64,000 bases of DNA from Planctomycetota bacterium (GTDB lineage: Bacteria; Planctomycetota; Brocadiia; Brocadiales; Brocadiaceae), in contig JACPHJ010000093.1 in the NCBI GenBank assembly GCA_016188675.1, forward strand, positions 1 to 64,000, given 5' to 3'. Position numbers and translations under genes: made by a program. Of this stretch, positions 35,321 to 44,851 are shown one piece after another. Within the stretch, counting starts at the first letter, position 1. Each line of letters starts with the position of its first letter. The notes beneath the pieces are model-generated. The model was given only the letters and a program-made list of their open reading frames with translations, was not told the origin of the DNA and searched no databases.

Positions 35321-37819
35321 CTACTTTAATACATAGACGGGTAAATTATCAATATTCGCTTCTATCAGCGGCGTTACATCCGAAACCGTTTCGATTGTTT
35401 GCCTGAGTGGCTTGTACGGAATGAATGCCCCCTCCTTAAATCGGAAAAGTTCCTGCGTTTCCGGATTAATAACAACCAGTCGCACCCATTCATTGATAAA
35501 CCATTCATAGGTCGCCGCCACTGCTTGAATTGTTTTCAGCACAACATGGGGGAAATGCTCTACGATGACCAGGAGACGGACGGGGTCATGCACCTCAATC
35601 ATTTGGCTGGGGAGTCCTGGACGCAAATCCCCGTCAGCGCCATTAGCAACGCCAAACAATCCCATGACATTGTGGGGAAGTTTTGTCCCTGCGCCCAATT
35701 TCTGGTTATCCACCCGTGAGAAAAAATATTCAAGGTTAATGCCGCCGCACACGGGGGCAACGGCATTTAAAATATTAAGCAGGTATTTCCCCTCCGGATC
35801 GACCCGGTAATCAAGTGAGTTCATAAATGCCCGCCGGTCTAAAAACAGGTGCGATATCAGCGACCTTCTGCCGACAACGCACAGTGCGTTCGTGGCATGG
35901 TTTAGTTCCGGACGCGGTTCGAACAGAGATACTGATCGCCGTAAAATTTTTTTATGGATGGTTTTCGGATGCAGTCTGGTGTTAATGGAAACAAACCTTC
36001 TCGATCGTTCCTTGGCATTGATGTCCAGCGCCTTATTAAAGGTTTTCAGGTTGATTTGATGTCGTTTCTGGTTGCCAGGCGACAGAATGCCTTCATCAAA
36101 AAAACCAATTTCGTCGCGGGTGGTATCATGCAGACCGCCCACAAACTGTGTCTCAGGCGGTATGGCAATTCTCCGTATGCCCAGAATCTTTCTCACTTCA
36201 GGGTGATTAAGTATATGGCACATCACTCGTGAGTTGACAGAGCCTGCCCTTCCAGAGCAAGCGCCACAATCATAAGCTGCAAAGTGTGGATTATTCACAC
36301 TGCTTGAACCATGACCGATAATATACACGATCGGGGCAAAATTTTTCACCAGTCCAATGCTTTTTAGAAGTCCTTCGGCACGGTTTGCCATCTCTTCGAA
36401 TGTGTATCCTACTTGCAGGCCGTTTTCCTTGTTATCCGGATGGGTATTTTCGATTATAAGCTTTGAAAACTTGTCCATGTGGCGGAAGGAGTATGATGCA
36501 GCAGGTCCCATCGTTGGCCTGAAAATGTTGAAAAATAAACGAACCGCCGACCAGAACCCAATCGTATGGGCAATCAGCGCCCCGCCAAAAAAAGAATGGG
36601 CATATTTGGAAAAATACACGTCCTTCTTCCGTTCGCTTTTGCTCTCAACCTGCTTGATTAAATATTTAGGCGTCACGGGCCATGGGCACAGCTTTGTATA
36701 GAACTTTCCACCTTCGGGCTGGTAGAAAAACTCCACGCTGAAGAATCCGGCCGACGCAAAGGTTTCACTGTCGGGATCCATTTTTTCAATGTAACGACGG
36801 AACGAGCACTCCCGGTCGTCGATGCAAAAAACCGCCTGGAAACTGGCGTAATTTACCCTGTTTTCTTCATGTTTTTTTGCGATGAGACCTGAGAGGACGT
36901 CGTCATAATAGCTCCATTCGAACGCCTCCTGCCAGATTTGTCTGATTTCATGCAGTTCACGTTCCGGGATCTCTGCGAAGAGATCGACAGGCTTTTCCAT
37001 AAGGCTTTTTCTGAGTGGCTGCCAGTTTTTGCCAAAGCGAAAATCAAGCGCATCTATTTCCAGCAGGAGTTCAAATATAATCAGTTCTTTGAGGGTAATT
37101 TGCTTTCGGTCCAGCAGAGTTTGCGGTACATCCTCCACTGTGGAAACCATTCCTGACCAACCCTGGTGAGCAAACTGCTGGTCAAATAAGTATTGCTTGT
37201 AAAGCGATTTGTCTCCAACCAGAATGTCCAGCAATGCTTCGATGGTACATTCACTTTTCAGTAACAGTCTTCTGGGCCAGTCTGTTCTAAAAAAGCTGGT
37301 AAAACTGATTCGTTCCATTTCTTTGATGGAGGCGAGGAAACCCTCATGCCAGACGGGAAACTTCCATATCGAAATGCCCTGGTCCAGGTAACTGCAAAGG
37401 ACGCGGAAGAGCAAAGGATGCACCAGCGAATCCAGGTCTATCTTGTAATGCCTTTTCCAGTTGGCGCGCAAGGAGCCTATCCGTGGCGACGGGAGTTCGC
37501 CGTATTGCTTGAAAATCGCATACTCCTTCCATTCCTGCATAAGGGCAACGCCCTTTCGTTCGGCAATCACTTGTTCAAGCACGTCTTCCCGGATGCGGCC
37601 CGATTTGTAAAGGGATCGGAATTCGTCAATGGAGAGACTGACGTTATAACCGAAGATTTCCGAAGCGCGGCTTGCGCCGTCGTGGAATTTCAGGTTCTGA
37701 AATCCGTGCAGTGTATTATGATGGATAAAGTCTTTTAAAGGAGACTGAGCTGGTAAATAGTGCTTCAGCTCATGGACTACTGCATGTTCATCGAAAGAAG
37801 AATCGTGTGGTTTCGTCAT
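35321..37819 (-). CDS. dabA: DabA-like inorganic carbon uptake protein, copy 1
   Basis: The 832-aa protein belongs to the DabA (formerly DUF2309) family, a peripheral subunit distantly related to beta-carbonic anhydrases. Zinc-site residues are present: C332 and D334 in FCIDDRE, H503 in IGHGSSS, and C518 in YDCGAC. The H-to-C spacing (15 residues) equals that of the studied DabA from Halothiobacillus. DabA-DabB pairs drive one-way hydration of CO2 to bicarbonate in the cytosol using an ion gradient. It is the first gene of the long minus-strand run dabA-dabB-hyf, and starts 692 bases from a divergent dabA paralogue. Confidence 0.92.
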   Translation of the reverse strand: MTKPHDSSFDEHAVVHELKHYLPAQSPLKDFIHHNTLHGFQNLKFHDGASRASEIFGYNVSLSIDEFRSLYKSGRIREDVLEQVIAERKGVALMQEWKEYAIFKQYGELPSPRIGSLRANWKRHYKIDLDSLVHPLLFRVLCSYLDQGISIWKFPVWHEGFLASIKEMERISFTSFFRTDWPRRLLLKSECTIEALLDILVGDKSLYKQYLFDQQFAHQGWSGMVSTVEDVPQTLLDRKQITLKELIIFELLLEIDALDFRFGKNWQPLRKSLMEKPVDLFAEIPERELHEIRQIWQEAFEWSYYDDVLSGLIAKKHEENRVNYASFQAVFCIDDRECSFRRYIEKMDPDSETFASAGFFSVEFFYQPEGGKFYTKLCPWPVTPKYLIKQVESKSERKKDVYFSKYAHSFFGGALIAHTIGFWSAVRLFFNIFRPTMGPAASYSFRHMDKFSKLIIENTHPDNKENGLQVGYTFEEMANRAEGLLKSIGLVKNFAPIVYIIGHGSSSVNNPHFAAYDCGACSGRAGSVNSRVMCHILNHPEVRKILGIRRIAIPPETQFVGGLHDTTRDEIGFFDEGILSPGNQKRHQINLKTFNKALDINAKERSRRFVSINTRLHPKTIHKKILRRSVSLFEPRPELNHATNALCVVGRRSLISHLFLDRRAFMNSLDYRVDPEGKYLLNILNAVAPVCGGINLEYFFSRVDNQKLGAGTKLPHNVMGLFGVANGADGDLRPGLPSQMIEVHDPVRLLVIVEHFPHVVLKTIQAVAATYEWFINEWVRLVVINPETQELFRFKEGAFIPYKPLRQTIETVSDVTPLIEANIDNLPVYVLK

Positions 37820-37858
37820 ACTGGCAAATAATATTTACGTATAGGAATTTCAATCATT

Positions 37859-37886
37859 GTAAAGGCAATTCATCAATTGCCTCTAC
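37859..37886. repeat. Near-perfect palindrome GTAAAGGCAATT...AATTGCCTCTAC
   Basis: A 12-base arm with one mismatch and a 4-base loop (CATC). It lies about 40 bases before the dabA copy 1 ATG on the minus strand. It could be a hairpin in the dabA leader, a regulator site or a dispersed repeat. Confidence 0.6.
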
Positions 37887-37913
37887 ATACACAATAAAAA
37901 AGTTGTCGAAGTC

Positions 37914-38050
37914 CTAATTTAGATGACAAACAGATTCTTCGTGGAGTTTACACTGAACAAAGTGAATGTGATCAGAATGACAAACGGCGTCATTTTGAGG
38001 AGGTAACACGGCAGAAGAATCTCTCACTTTGAAATTCCTATATGTCAAGT
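37914..38050. repeat. Dispersed repeat-like stretch in dabA gap
   Basis: The segment translates on the minus strand as RDSSAVLPPQNDAVCHSDHIH, close to the 'SERSEES'-type pseudo-ORF repeats often seen between genes. AGAAGAATCTCTCACTTTG at about 38011 is typical. It is not a gene. Only one copy was found in this window. Confidence 0.45.
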
Positions 38051-38511
38051 CATTGGTTCTAAAAAAGGTTTTTTCAATAAATTTGGATATTAAAGGGTAA
38101 ACAGGAGTCATGGTTTATTATGCCATGCCGTTCATCGCAATTAAGTTCATTACTATAGCAAAAACAAAAAAAAATTACAAGTCTTTAAATAATTCTTGCA
38201 TTTTAAATTTATTCATGTTTATAATTTTGTATTTAGAATGCGGTGAATTATAAATGATCAGCAAATGCTTTCTCTTTTGGCCTTGCACAAACAAAGGCGC
38301 CAAGGGTTTATTATAAATAAAAAATAAATATATGTATGGTTTTGTTAAAAAGTGAATTTTTGCGGGGGTATTTTTTGTCTCTCCCCGCTGCAACAGCAAC
38401 CTTTTCTTATTATGACGCGAAGGGCTTGCGGTATTTGGGCGATTTGTTGTCTTGTCATCAGTTTGAATTCTTTGATGAAACTGGGTATTTTTTCTCTCAT
38501 AAGCAAGAATA

Positions 38512-41178
38512 ATGTCTGACAAGGTTAAACATGCAATCGAACACGCAAAGCACCTGATGCCTGATCAAGGCCCGCTTCCATTCTTTGTTCATCACAACAC
38601 CATTCACCACTTCGAGAGATACGACTTTTTTGAAGGCGTTAAAAAGGCGGGACGTGCATATGGCGCCAAGGCCTTTATGTCCGAAGAAGAGTTTCTCCTG
38701 GCGTTTGAACGGGGACGCATCTCAGCGAATGTCCTTTTGAAGAATATCAGGGAATATATTGAACGTCATCAGCTTGCTATTCAGCCTGAAGTACTTTTTA
38801 GCTTAATGACAGAGAAGCCCCACAACCGTCCGGTGCCGGACGCGCGGATACTGCAGTTTGTTAATAACACTGCTTATCAGCGTCCCGGCTATTACAGGGA
38901 GGCGATTCAGGCTGCCCACAATATTGACATTGACGAGCTGAATATTGACATTGACGAGCTGACAGGACCTATTTTCTTTAAGTTTATGTCTTCGTATTTT
39001 GACTTCGGCCTTGCTTACTGGCCCATGCCGCACCGGGAGAAGGGGTTGTGGCGTTGCTTTTGTGACTTTTACTCGAAAAGCGGTTTCTTAAGTACAAAAT
39101 TTGTTAAAACCTTAAAAGAAATCATCGCCTTAGTGAGGCAGTATCAATGCAGCGATGCCACGTCGTTTCTGCTTCAAGTACTGGCTATTCCCAATGTACA
39201 ACTTGATGATTATATCTTCCGCACACTCTATCGTTACAAGGGATGGGTCGGCACTATAAAAGCGCTGGAATCCACGGTAGAGTGGGTTCCAAATCATGAT
39301 ATAAAAGCTGAGTTTGCTGAGGTCGTTACTGTCATTCTCGTTCTGGAGTTAGCAGCCATTGAATCCATCCGCGCGATACCGACCTTGGAAATACCCGTCT
39401 TTAAGCCGGAGCCTTTGTATGACCCGTATTTTGTAGCCTCTATTGTGAACGCCCTGGGCATTAATAATAACGCTCCGTTTCCCAAAGAGGTTACCCAGTT
39501 TACCGATGAAAATCGCCAGGAGATTTGGCAGCGCGCCTATGAGGACACCTTTTACAATCAGTTCCTTACCGCATACAGGCAGTGTGCTGTTGTGGCGAAG
39601 CCAAAGTACAAACTCCGGAATTACCAGGTATTTTGCTGTATTGATGACCGTGAAGAATCTTTCCGCCGCCATCTGGAGCAGATAGACCAGGGCGCAGAAA
39701 CTCTCGGCGCAGCAGGGCATTTTGGACTTGACATGAGATTCAAGGCCGCGCCAGAGAAGCACTACCGCAAGATGTGCCCTCATCCTTTAGTAACGCCATC
39801 GGTGCACGTCTACGAAAAGGTGGTAAAATTAGAAGATGCCATGCCAAAAAAACTTCAGTTCTACGGAAGAGTGCAGTGGGCGATTACACAGGCATCCAAA
39901 ACCCTTTTCGGGAGTTTTGTTCACACGATTTTCAGTGGTCTTGTCAATCTCCTTCCGTATATAATGGATATCCTTTTTCCCAAGTACAGCTCCAAGCTGC
40001 GACGGTATCTGGCTGCCCACGAACCCAAAACACAATTGATTTATAAAAAGGAAACTCATGAAAACGAAAACGGATGGAGTCTGGAAGACCGCATTGCCCG
40101 TGCAACGGCAATACTCAAAGGCGCCGGGTTTTCGGACAATTTTTCGCCCTATGTGTTTGTGCTGGGACATGGCTCCAGCAGTCTTAACAACCCCCACGAA
40201 GCCGCCCACGACTGCGGGGCATGCGCCGGCGGGCGCGGAGCTCCTAACGGACGCCTTTTTGCGACTATTTGCAACGAACCGGAAGTGCGCGCAGGCCTGG
40301 CTAAAAACGGCATAAACATCCCGGATTCAACAAGGTTTATAGGCGGATATCACAACACATGCAGCGACGATGTCCTCCTTTTCGATCTTCCTAACCCTAT
40401 AGAGCCACGCCTGCAAAAGTATATAGACGCCCTCCGCCGTGCGGCCGCTCTGGACGCAAAAGAGCGGTGCAGGCGCTTTGACGAGGTTAAAACCGACCTG
40501 TCAGAAAAGGCATTCGCCGATTATGCACACGGGCGGGCAATGGATTTTACCCAGCCGAGACCCGAATACGGTCATTGCACCAATGCAATTGCCATTGTAG
40601 GCCCGAGGTATCTGACGAGAAACCTCTTCCTGGACAGGCGTTCATTTTTGATTTCCTATAATTATAAGGTGGACCCTGCCGGAAAATCCCTGAGAAACAT
40701 CCTCGGAGCGGTAGGTCCGGTATGCGCGGGAATCAACCTTGAGTATTATTTTAGCTTTATTGACAACGAGCACTACGGCTGCGGCACCAAGCTGCCCCAT
40801 AATATTACCTCACTTTTGGGAGTAATGAACGGTCATCTCAGCGACCTGCAGTTGTGCTTACCCTGGCAGATGGTTGAGGTGCACGAACCTGTCAGGCTGA
40901 TACTGCTTGTTTGCTGCAGGCTGGAGATAATGGAAACCATCCTCGGCGAGGCATTCGGATATACCGCTCAACCCGGGCACTTTCAGTGTCTCGTGAAACA
41001 CAACTGGATTACCCTCGCGGTTCACGATCAGAATCAGGAAGAGATATTCCTGTGGAAAGGCGGAAAGGACGGCAGATTTGTACCTTTTGATGAAACGGCA
41101 GATGTTCCTGTATACGAGAGCGACGATCCGCGGTTTTTCCTTGAACAGGAGCATCTATTATTCGGGCAAATTATCTAG
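38512..41178 (+). CDS. dabA: DabA-like inorganic carbon uptake protein, copy 2
   Basis: The 888-aa protein is a second DabA family member with the zinc residues C376 and D378 (CIDDRE), H553 (LGHGSSS) and C568 (HDCGAC). Sequence similarity to copy 1 is evident at the motifs but low elsewhere, so the two pairs diverged long ago or came separately. Residues 137-150 are a perfect NIDIDEL duplication caused by a 21-base tandem repeat. The ATG at 38512 has no strong Shine-Dalgarno. DabB copy 2 starts 9 bases downstream. No hydrogenase-like genes follow this pair. Confidence 0.92.
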   Translation: MSDKVKHAIEHAKHLMPDQGPLPFFVHHNTIHHFERYDFFEGVKKAGRAYGAKAFMSEEEFLLAFERGRISANVLLKNIREYIERHQLAIQPEVLFSLMTEKPHNRPVPDARILQFVNNTAYQRPGYYREAIQAAHNIDIDELNIDIDELTGPIFFKFMSSYFDFGLAYWPMPHREKGLWRCFCDFYSKSGFLSTKFVKTLKEIIALVRQYQCSDATSFLLQVLAIPNVQLDDYIFRTLYRYKGWVGTIKALESTVEWVPNHDIKAEFAEVVTVILVLELAAIESIRAIPTLEIPVFKPEPLYDPYFVASIVNALGINNNAPFPKEVTQFTDENRQEIWQRAYEDTFYNQFLTAYRQCAVVAKPKYKLRNYQVFCCIDDREESFRRHLEQIDQGAETLGAAGHFGLDMRFKAAPEKHYRKMCPHPLVTPSVHVYEKVVKLEDAMPKKLQFYGRVQWAITQASKTLFGSFVHTIFSGLVNLLPYIMDILFPKYSSKLRRYLAAHEPKTQLIYKKETHENENGWSLEDRIARATAILKGAGFSDNFSPYVFVLGHGSSSLNNPHEAAHDCGACAGGRGAPNGRLFATICNEPEVRAGLAKNGINIPDSTRFIGGYHNTCSDDVLLFDLPNPIEPRLQKYIDALRRAAALDAKERCRRFDEVKTDLSEKAFADYAHGRAMDFTQPRPEYGHCTNAIAIVGPRYLTRNLFLDRRSFLISYNYKVDPAGKSLRNILGAVGPVCAGINLEYYFSFIDNEHYGCGTKLPHNITSLLGVMNGHLSDLQLCLPWQMVEVHEPVRLILLVCCRLEIMETILGEAFGYTAQPGHFQCLVKHNWITLAVHDQNQEEIFLWKGGKDGRFVPFDETADVPVYESDDPRFFLEQEHLLFGQII
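38920..38961. repeat. Exact 21-bp tandem duplication in dabA copy 2
   Basis: AATATTGACATTGACGAGCTG occurs twice in a row, in frame, giving NIDIDELNIDIDEL. The two copies are identical, so the duplication is recent or maintained by slippage. Confidence 0.95.
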
Positions 41179-41187
41179 GAGTACGGT

Positions 41188-43218
41188 GTGAACGAAAAAA
41201 TTCTGATTACCTACCTCGTATATTATTTCACACTGTTCCCGATAACCAAGATATTCTTTGTAAATGTCCACAATTTTATCAGAAAGCAGGAGCACGACGA
41301 GTATTGGATTCGCAAGGTGGTCCTGTGGGGAAACGTTAGTGACTTTATCCACGTCGCAGTTGCCCTGTGTTTTTTGGGGTTTACCGATATTACTGTAGAG
41401 ATTAAATCCTTCTGCTTCCTTGGTTGGCCATTCATTGTGCATTGGAACACCCTTACGTTTGTATTTCTGGCATTCACAACCACAATCATTGCAACTATAG
41501 GCCATTTTTCCCTGTTTTATCTGCATCGTGATGCGTATTATCATAAGTTCTTTTCACTCTATTTCATTTTCCATCTGGCTATAAAACTTATAGTTCTCAG
41601 TTCAGGCTCCACCTTTTTCTTTATGGGGTGGGAGCTTCTTGGGTTTTCCTCAGTGCTTCTGATAGCTTTTTATGAACACCGCCCCAATCCGCTTAAAAAC
41701 GCCATGCGGGTGCTGTTTATTTACGAGACTGGAGATATCTTTTTGCTTGCCCTGATATCGCTGCTGCTCTTCTTCCACATCGAAGACATGACCCGTCTGG
41801 CGTTGATTCAGAAGCACGGTTACGCTTGGGCAATGGTCTTGCTGATTATAGCATGCTTCTTTAAGTCGGGTATTTTTCCATGGACATGGCTGCCGAGGGC
41901 AATGGAGGGACCTACTCCGTCCAGTGCGGCTTTCTACGGTTCATTGTCAACTCATATCCCTATTTTTCTCCTCTTGCGCTTCTGGCCCAGTGAGTGGTCT
42001 CTTCCGGGGTATTGGCCTGAAGTATGGACGATCTCGCATCCGGCAAATGCCATTGCCGCTGCCGTTGCCATTTGCGCGTTTTCGGCCTTCATTACAACCC
42101 ACATGAGCCGGCAGCATGCCGATGCCAAGAATACCATTGCGTATGCCACCATGACGCAGTTAGCTATTATCTACATCGAAATATTCTTCGGACTGCGGAC
42201 GCTGGCGTTAATCCACGTGGTGTCACACGGCATATATCGCACATTTGAGTTCCTGCGCACCCCGTCATTGCTGCATTTTTATCATACCATGGAGACACGG
42301 CTTCCCAAGATGACAAACACCGGGAAACACTTTAATACGCTGCTTCCTGAAGGATTAAGAAACTGGCTCTATGCGCTCTCGATCAAGGAGTTTGGCTTTT
42401 TCCTGCGGACATTCGACTTTATTGACGGGTTTCTTGGTTTAAAATTTCTCCGCTTCGACGGGAAAGCAGTGAGACGTTTCGCCTGGGTGGTTGCTGCCGG
42501 TTGGTCAGCCTTTAGTGTAGTAATGTTCCTTCTAGACAGAAACACTTTTAATGTGGAATCTGCTGCTAACGCCAGAGGAGATGCCGTTACGGCATTAATT
42601 ATCAACTGGAAATATTTTAACGCCAAAGATGAGATATTGCTGGCGCTGGCAGTCGGTTTCAGCGTGCTGACCTTCTGCAATATCAGGAAAGTAAGGATGT
42701 TTTTTGTGACCCTCACGTGCTCTGCGGCCACGGTTGGAATAGAACATTCTCTGCTCCTGCTGAGGCATTTGGACGCATCTGGCCAGCTCTACTGGATCGC
42801 AGTAACTGTCCTTGCCGTTGCATTTGCGGGGCTTGCCTATTACTCAGTATACAATTTTACCCATGGCAGTGAAAATTATTCAAGTTATACAGCCGGGCTT
42901 TCCCGTTCTACCCTTGCAAATTTATTGCTGTTCATAGCCGCTCTCTCCATTGTTGGCGTGCCCGGACTCGGCATTGTGGTGGCATGGGAATACCTTCATC
43001 ACTATACGGCACAGGTTGCGCCGCTTATGGTAGTAAAGGGATTTTTTATCATTAAGTTAGATACCCTGCTGGTCTTCCTGTTTTACTTCAGCAACTTCCT
43101 CGGTTTTCCCGAACACAAGGTGCAGGTATTGCATCACTACAAGCGTGACACCCTCCATCTCCGCTGGGCGCAAAAGCACTCGGAGGCGTACCCCGGTTCC
43201 TTAGAGCGAAGTCTGTGA
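41188..43218 (+). CDS. dabB: DabB-like proton-translocating subunit, copy 2
   Basis: The 676-aa NuoL-family protein has about 14-15 TM segments and the same landmarks as copy 1: FFMGWELLGFSSVLLIAFYEHR near 151 and FKSGIFPWTWLPRAMEGPTPSSAAFYGSLSTH near 228. It should form the ion-conducting partner of DabA copy 2. GTG start at 41188 with TAGGAG upstream. The two genes together form a self-contained DAB unit, transcribed away from the hyf-linked pair. The C-terminus ends in a charged tail. Confidence 0.88.
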   Translation: MNEKILITYLVYYFTLFPITKIFFVNVHNFIRKQEHDEYWIRKVVLWGNVSDFIHVAVALCFLGFTDITVEIKSFCFLGWPFIVHWNTLTFVFLAFTTTIIATIGHFSLFYLHRDAYYHKFFSLYFIFHLAIKLIVLSSGSTFFFMGWELLGFSSVLLIAFYEHRPNPLKNAMRVLFIYETGDIFLLALISLLLFFHIEDMTRLALIQKHGYAWAMVLLIIACFFKSGIFPWTWLPRAMEGPTPSSAAFYGSLSTHIPIFLLLRFWPSEWSLPGYWPEVWTISHPANAIAAAVAICAFSAFITTHMSRQHADAKNTIAYATMTQLAIIYIEIFFGLRTLALIHVVSHGIYRTFEFLRTPSLLHFYHTMETRLPKMTNTGKHFNTLLPEGLRNWLYALSIKEFGFFLRTFDFIDGFLGLKFLRFDGKAVRRFAWVVAAGWSAFSVVMFLLDRNTFNVESAANARGDAVTALIINWKYFNAKDEILLALAVGFSVLTFCNIRKVRMFFVTLTCSAATVGIEHSLLLLRHLDASGQLYWIAVTVLAVAFAGLAYYSVYNFTHGSENYSSYTAGLSRSTLANLLLFIAALSIVGVPGLGIVVAWEYLHHYTAQVAPLMVVKGFFIIKLDTLLVFLFYFSNFLGFPEHKVQVLHHYKRDTLHLRWAQKHSEAYPGSLERSL

Positions 43219-43371
43219 AAAGAAGCCCGTCCTTATGGCTTCTTTATACACAAGGATATGTTTTCTACAAGATTACAGGTGGTCTACATGCCAGGGGAAT
43301 TGACAATGATACTTCTGTCTGCTTTTCTGTAATACCTGCGTATAAATAATTCGACATACAAATGAGGGGGT

Positions 43372-43866
43372 TTACGGAAGGCGCTTGACCATGACGCAGG
43401 CGTCTGTGCCGTCATGGTAAAAATGGGGAAGAATATCGGACATCACTTGATATCCCAGCCGCTCGTAAAACGCCCGCGCTACGTTGTTGAGCGTGCACAC
43501 TTCTAACCTGATTTTCTTGATGTCTCGCAAGCAAAACTCTTCTTCCAGGAGTTGAACAAGGCGGGTGGCAACGCCGCTTTTGCGATGTCCGGCAAGAACG
43601 CATAAGGAAAATATCCTGCCCACGGACGTGCTATTTTCCTTTTTTGTAGTACCGACGATATTGCCAATAATTTTCCCTGTTGGCTCTGTTGCCTTAAAAA
43701 TAGCAGTGTTGGCGCTAACTAATAAATTTTTTATCAGGCGCCGGTTGAACGCCTCTGTTGGAAAACAATCCTTTTCCAGTTGCTCAATAGCCAAAAGGTC
43801 CAAAAGGTTTGCCTTGCAATAATTCACCAAAGGATTATTTACCGTAAATAGTGAATTTCTTTGCAA
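43372..43866 (-). CDS. GNAT-family acetyltransferase
   Basis: The 164-aa protein has the GNAT fold: a first beta-strand/helix region with LLAIEQLEKDCFPTEAF, a central beta-strand (GRIFSLCVLAGHRKSGVATRLVQLLEEEF near 92-120) containing the RKSGVA acetyl-CoA loop, and NNVARAFYERLGYQ at about 135-148. It resembles the RimI/ribosomal-protein acetyltransferase branch, but the substrate is not known. Its ATG lies inside the 3' end of the upstream DUF2156 gene (32-base overlap), so the two are coupled. Confidence 0.85.
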   Translation of the reverse strand: MQRNSLFTVNNPLVNYCKANLLDLLAIEQLEKDCFPTEAFNRRLIKNLLVSANTAIFKATEPTGKIIGNIVGTTKKENSTSVGRIFSLCVLAGHRKSGVATRLVQLLEEEFCLRDIKKIRLEVCTLNNVARAFYERLGYQVMSDILPHFYHDGTDACVMVKRLP

Positions 43867-44851
43867 GGAAACAAGGATGATAAGACATCTTTGCCCTTCT
43901 CAGGCCTTCTATTCCCCAGTCTTCGCCCGCGTTGATGTATTCTACATCAGAAAAGTCGCTTGCACAAAATTGCTGGTAAATAAACTGAGGCATGCCGTGG
44001 AAGTTGTTGTTGGTCTTCTCTATTAAGACGGAAGCGGTATTGGTTGTAATGCGTTCCCCTAAAGTAATACCCTCGATTTGGCCGTTTATTGCAATAATTG
44101 CCCCACTCAATCCCAACTCTTCAGAAAAGATAATTGCGCATTTGGCAGCTTCTGCTTCATGGATAAGGCTATACTGGTAATGGGGTTCGTTGTGGTTAGA
44201 AACATTCGATTCGTGAATCTTTTCCCGTTTCCATTGGTCTATCATCAGAAGGGCATCTGCAATATGTTTTGGATAGAACTTCTCAAAAGAAGCGTCGTAA
44301 TGCTTTTTGAAAAAGTTTATCTCGTTTCTCTTCTTTTCGTATTTTCTGCCGGTGAGTTTTACAAGGTCGGTTGTTTTATATATGTAATCGGGATAACCTT
44401 CGATAATACGGTAGGAATTGTTATCAAGAAATTTCAGGAAGTCTTCATAAACATAATTGACATACGATTCAAAGCCACTGGAATCGTTAATTTCTCGCAT
44501 TACGGAAAAGCATTCACGCAGGGTGTTGTGAATGTCGTTTTTCCCAAGCGGCGGGAGCATCATACACATCCCCTTGGAGGTTACTCCAAAGAGACAAAAG
44601 TTGTTATTAATTATTTTCCATAATAATTCTATCGAGCCTTTCCAGATATAATTGTTCGCAAAAGAATAATCACATAAATTTATGCCTTCTTCTGTTACAT
44701 ATTTGTCAAAGAGTTTTTTGTCTTCAATTTTTAACCTGTTTAAATCATACTGCTTACATTTTTCTTCGATACTACTACTACGGTCTATTGTTTTCGAGAG
44801 ACTAGTTTCAATAAGTTGTAAAATGGTTTCTCTCCTAATGTGGTATTGCAC
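43835..44851 (-). CDS. DUF2156 / LPG-synthase C-terminal-like protein
   Basis: The 338-aa soluble protein resembles DUF2156, which is related to the catalytic domain of phosphatidylglycerol lysyltransferase (two GNAT-like halves). Hallmarks: a KLTGRKYEKKRNEINFFKKHY segment near 168 and YINAGEDWGIEGLRRAKMSYHP near 309. The family may transfer aminoacyl groups from tRNA to lipids or peptides, but no membrane domain is present here. It pairs with the overlapping GNAT gene, suggesting a two-acyltransferase unit. The substrate is unknown. Confidence 0.78.
   Translation of the reverse strand: MQYHIRRETILQLIETSLSKTIDRSSSIEEKCKQYDLNRLKIEDKKLFDKYVTEEGINLCDYSFANNYIWKGSIELLWKIINNNFCLFGVTSKGMCMMLPPLGKNDIHNTLRECFSVMREINDSSGFESYVNYVYEDFLKFLDNNSYRIIEGYPDYIYKTTDLVKLTGRKYEKKRNEINFFKKHYDASFEKFYPKHIADALLMIDQWKREKIHESNVSNHNEPHYQYSLIHEAEAAKCAIIFSEELGLSGAIIAINGQIEGITLGERITTNTASVLIEKTNNNFHGMPQFIYQQFCASDFSDVEYINAGEDWGIEGLRRAKMSYHPCFLAKKFTIYGK

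Larger units (their letters stand above)
37820..38511. other. Divergent control region between two dabA genes
   Basis: The 692-base gap must hold both promoters. I see a palindrome at 37859-37886, a repeat-like stretch at about 37914-38050 and an AT-rich block of about 38140-38350. I could not identify a strong sigma70 promoter or a regulator operator with confidence. A possible 115-codon frame on the minus strand (38175-38522) has poor codon composition and overlaps the start of dabA copy 2, so I do not call it. Confidence 0.5.

Noticed and set aside
38175-38522. 115-codon minus-strand frame in the dabA-dabA gap
   Set aside because: Low-complexity, no domain, no Shine-Dalgarno, overlaps the start of dabA copy 2.
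35321-41178. DabA as an ordinary carbonic anhydrase
   Set aside because: Length (832 and 888 aa) and neighbouring NuoL-like genes fit the DAB family, not soluble carbonic anhydrases.
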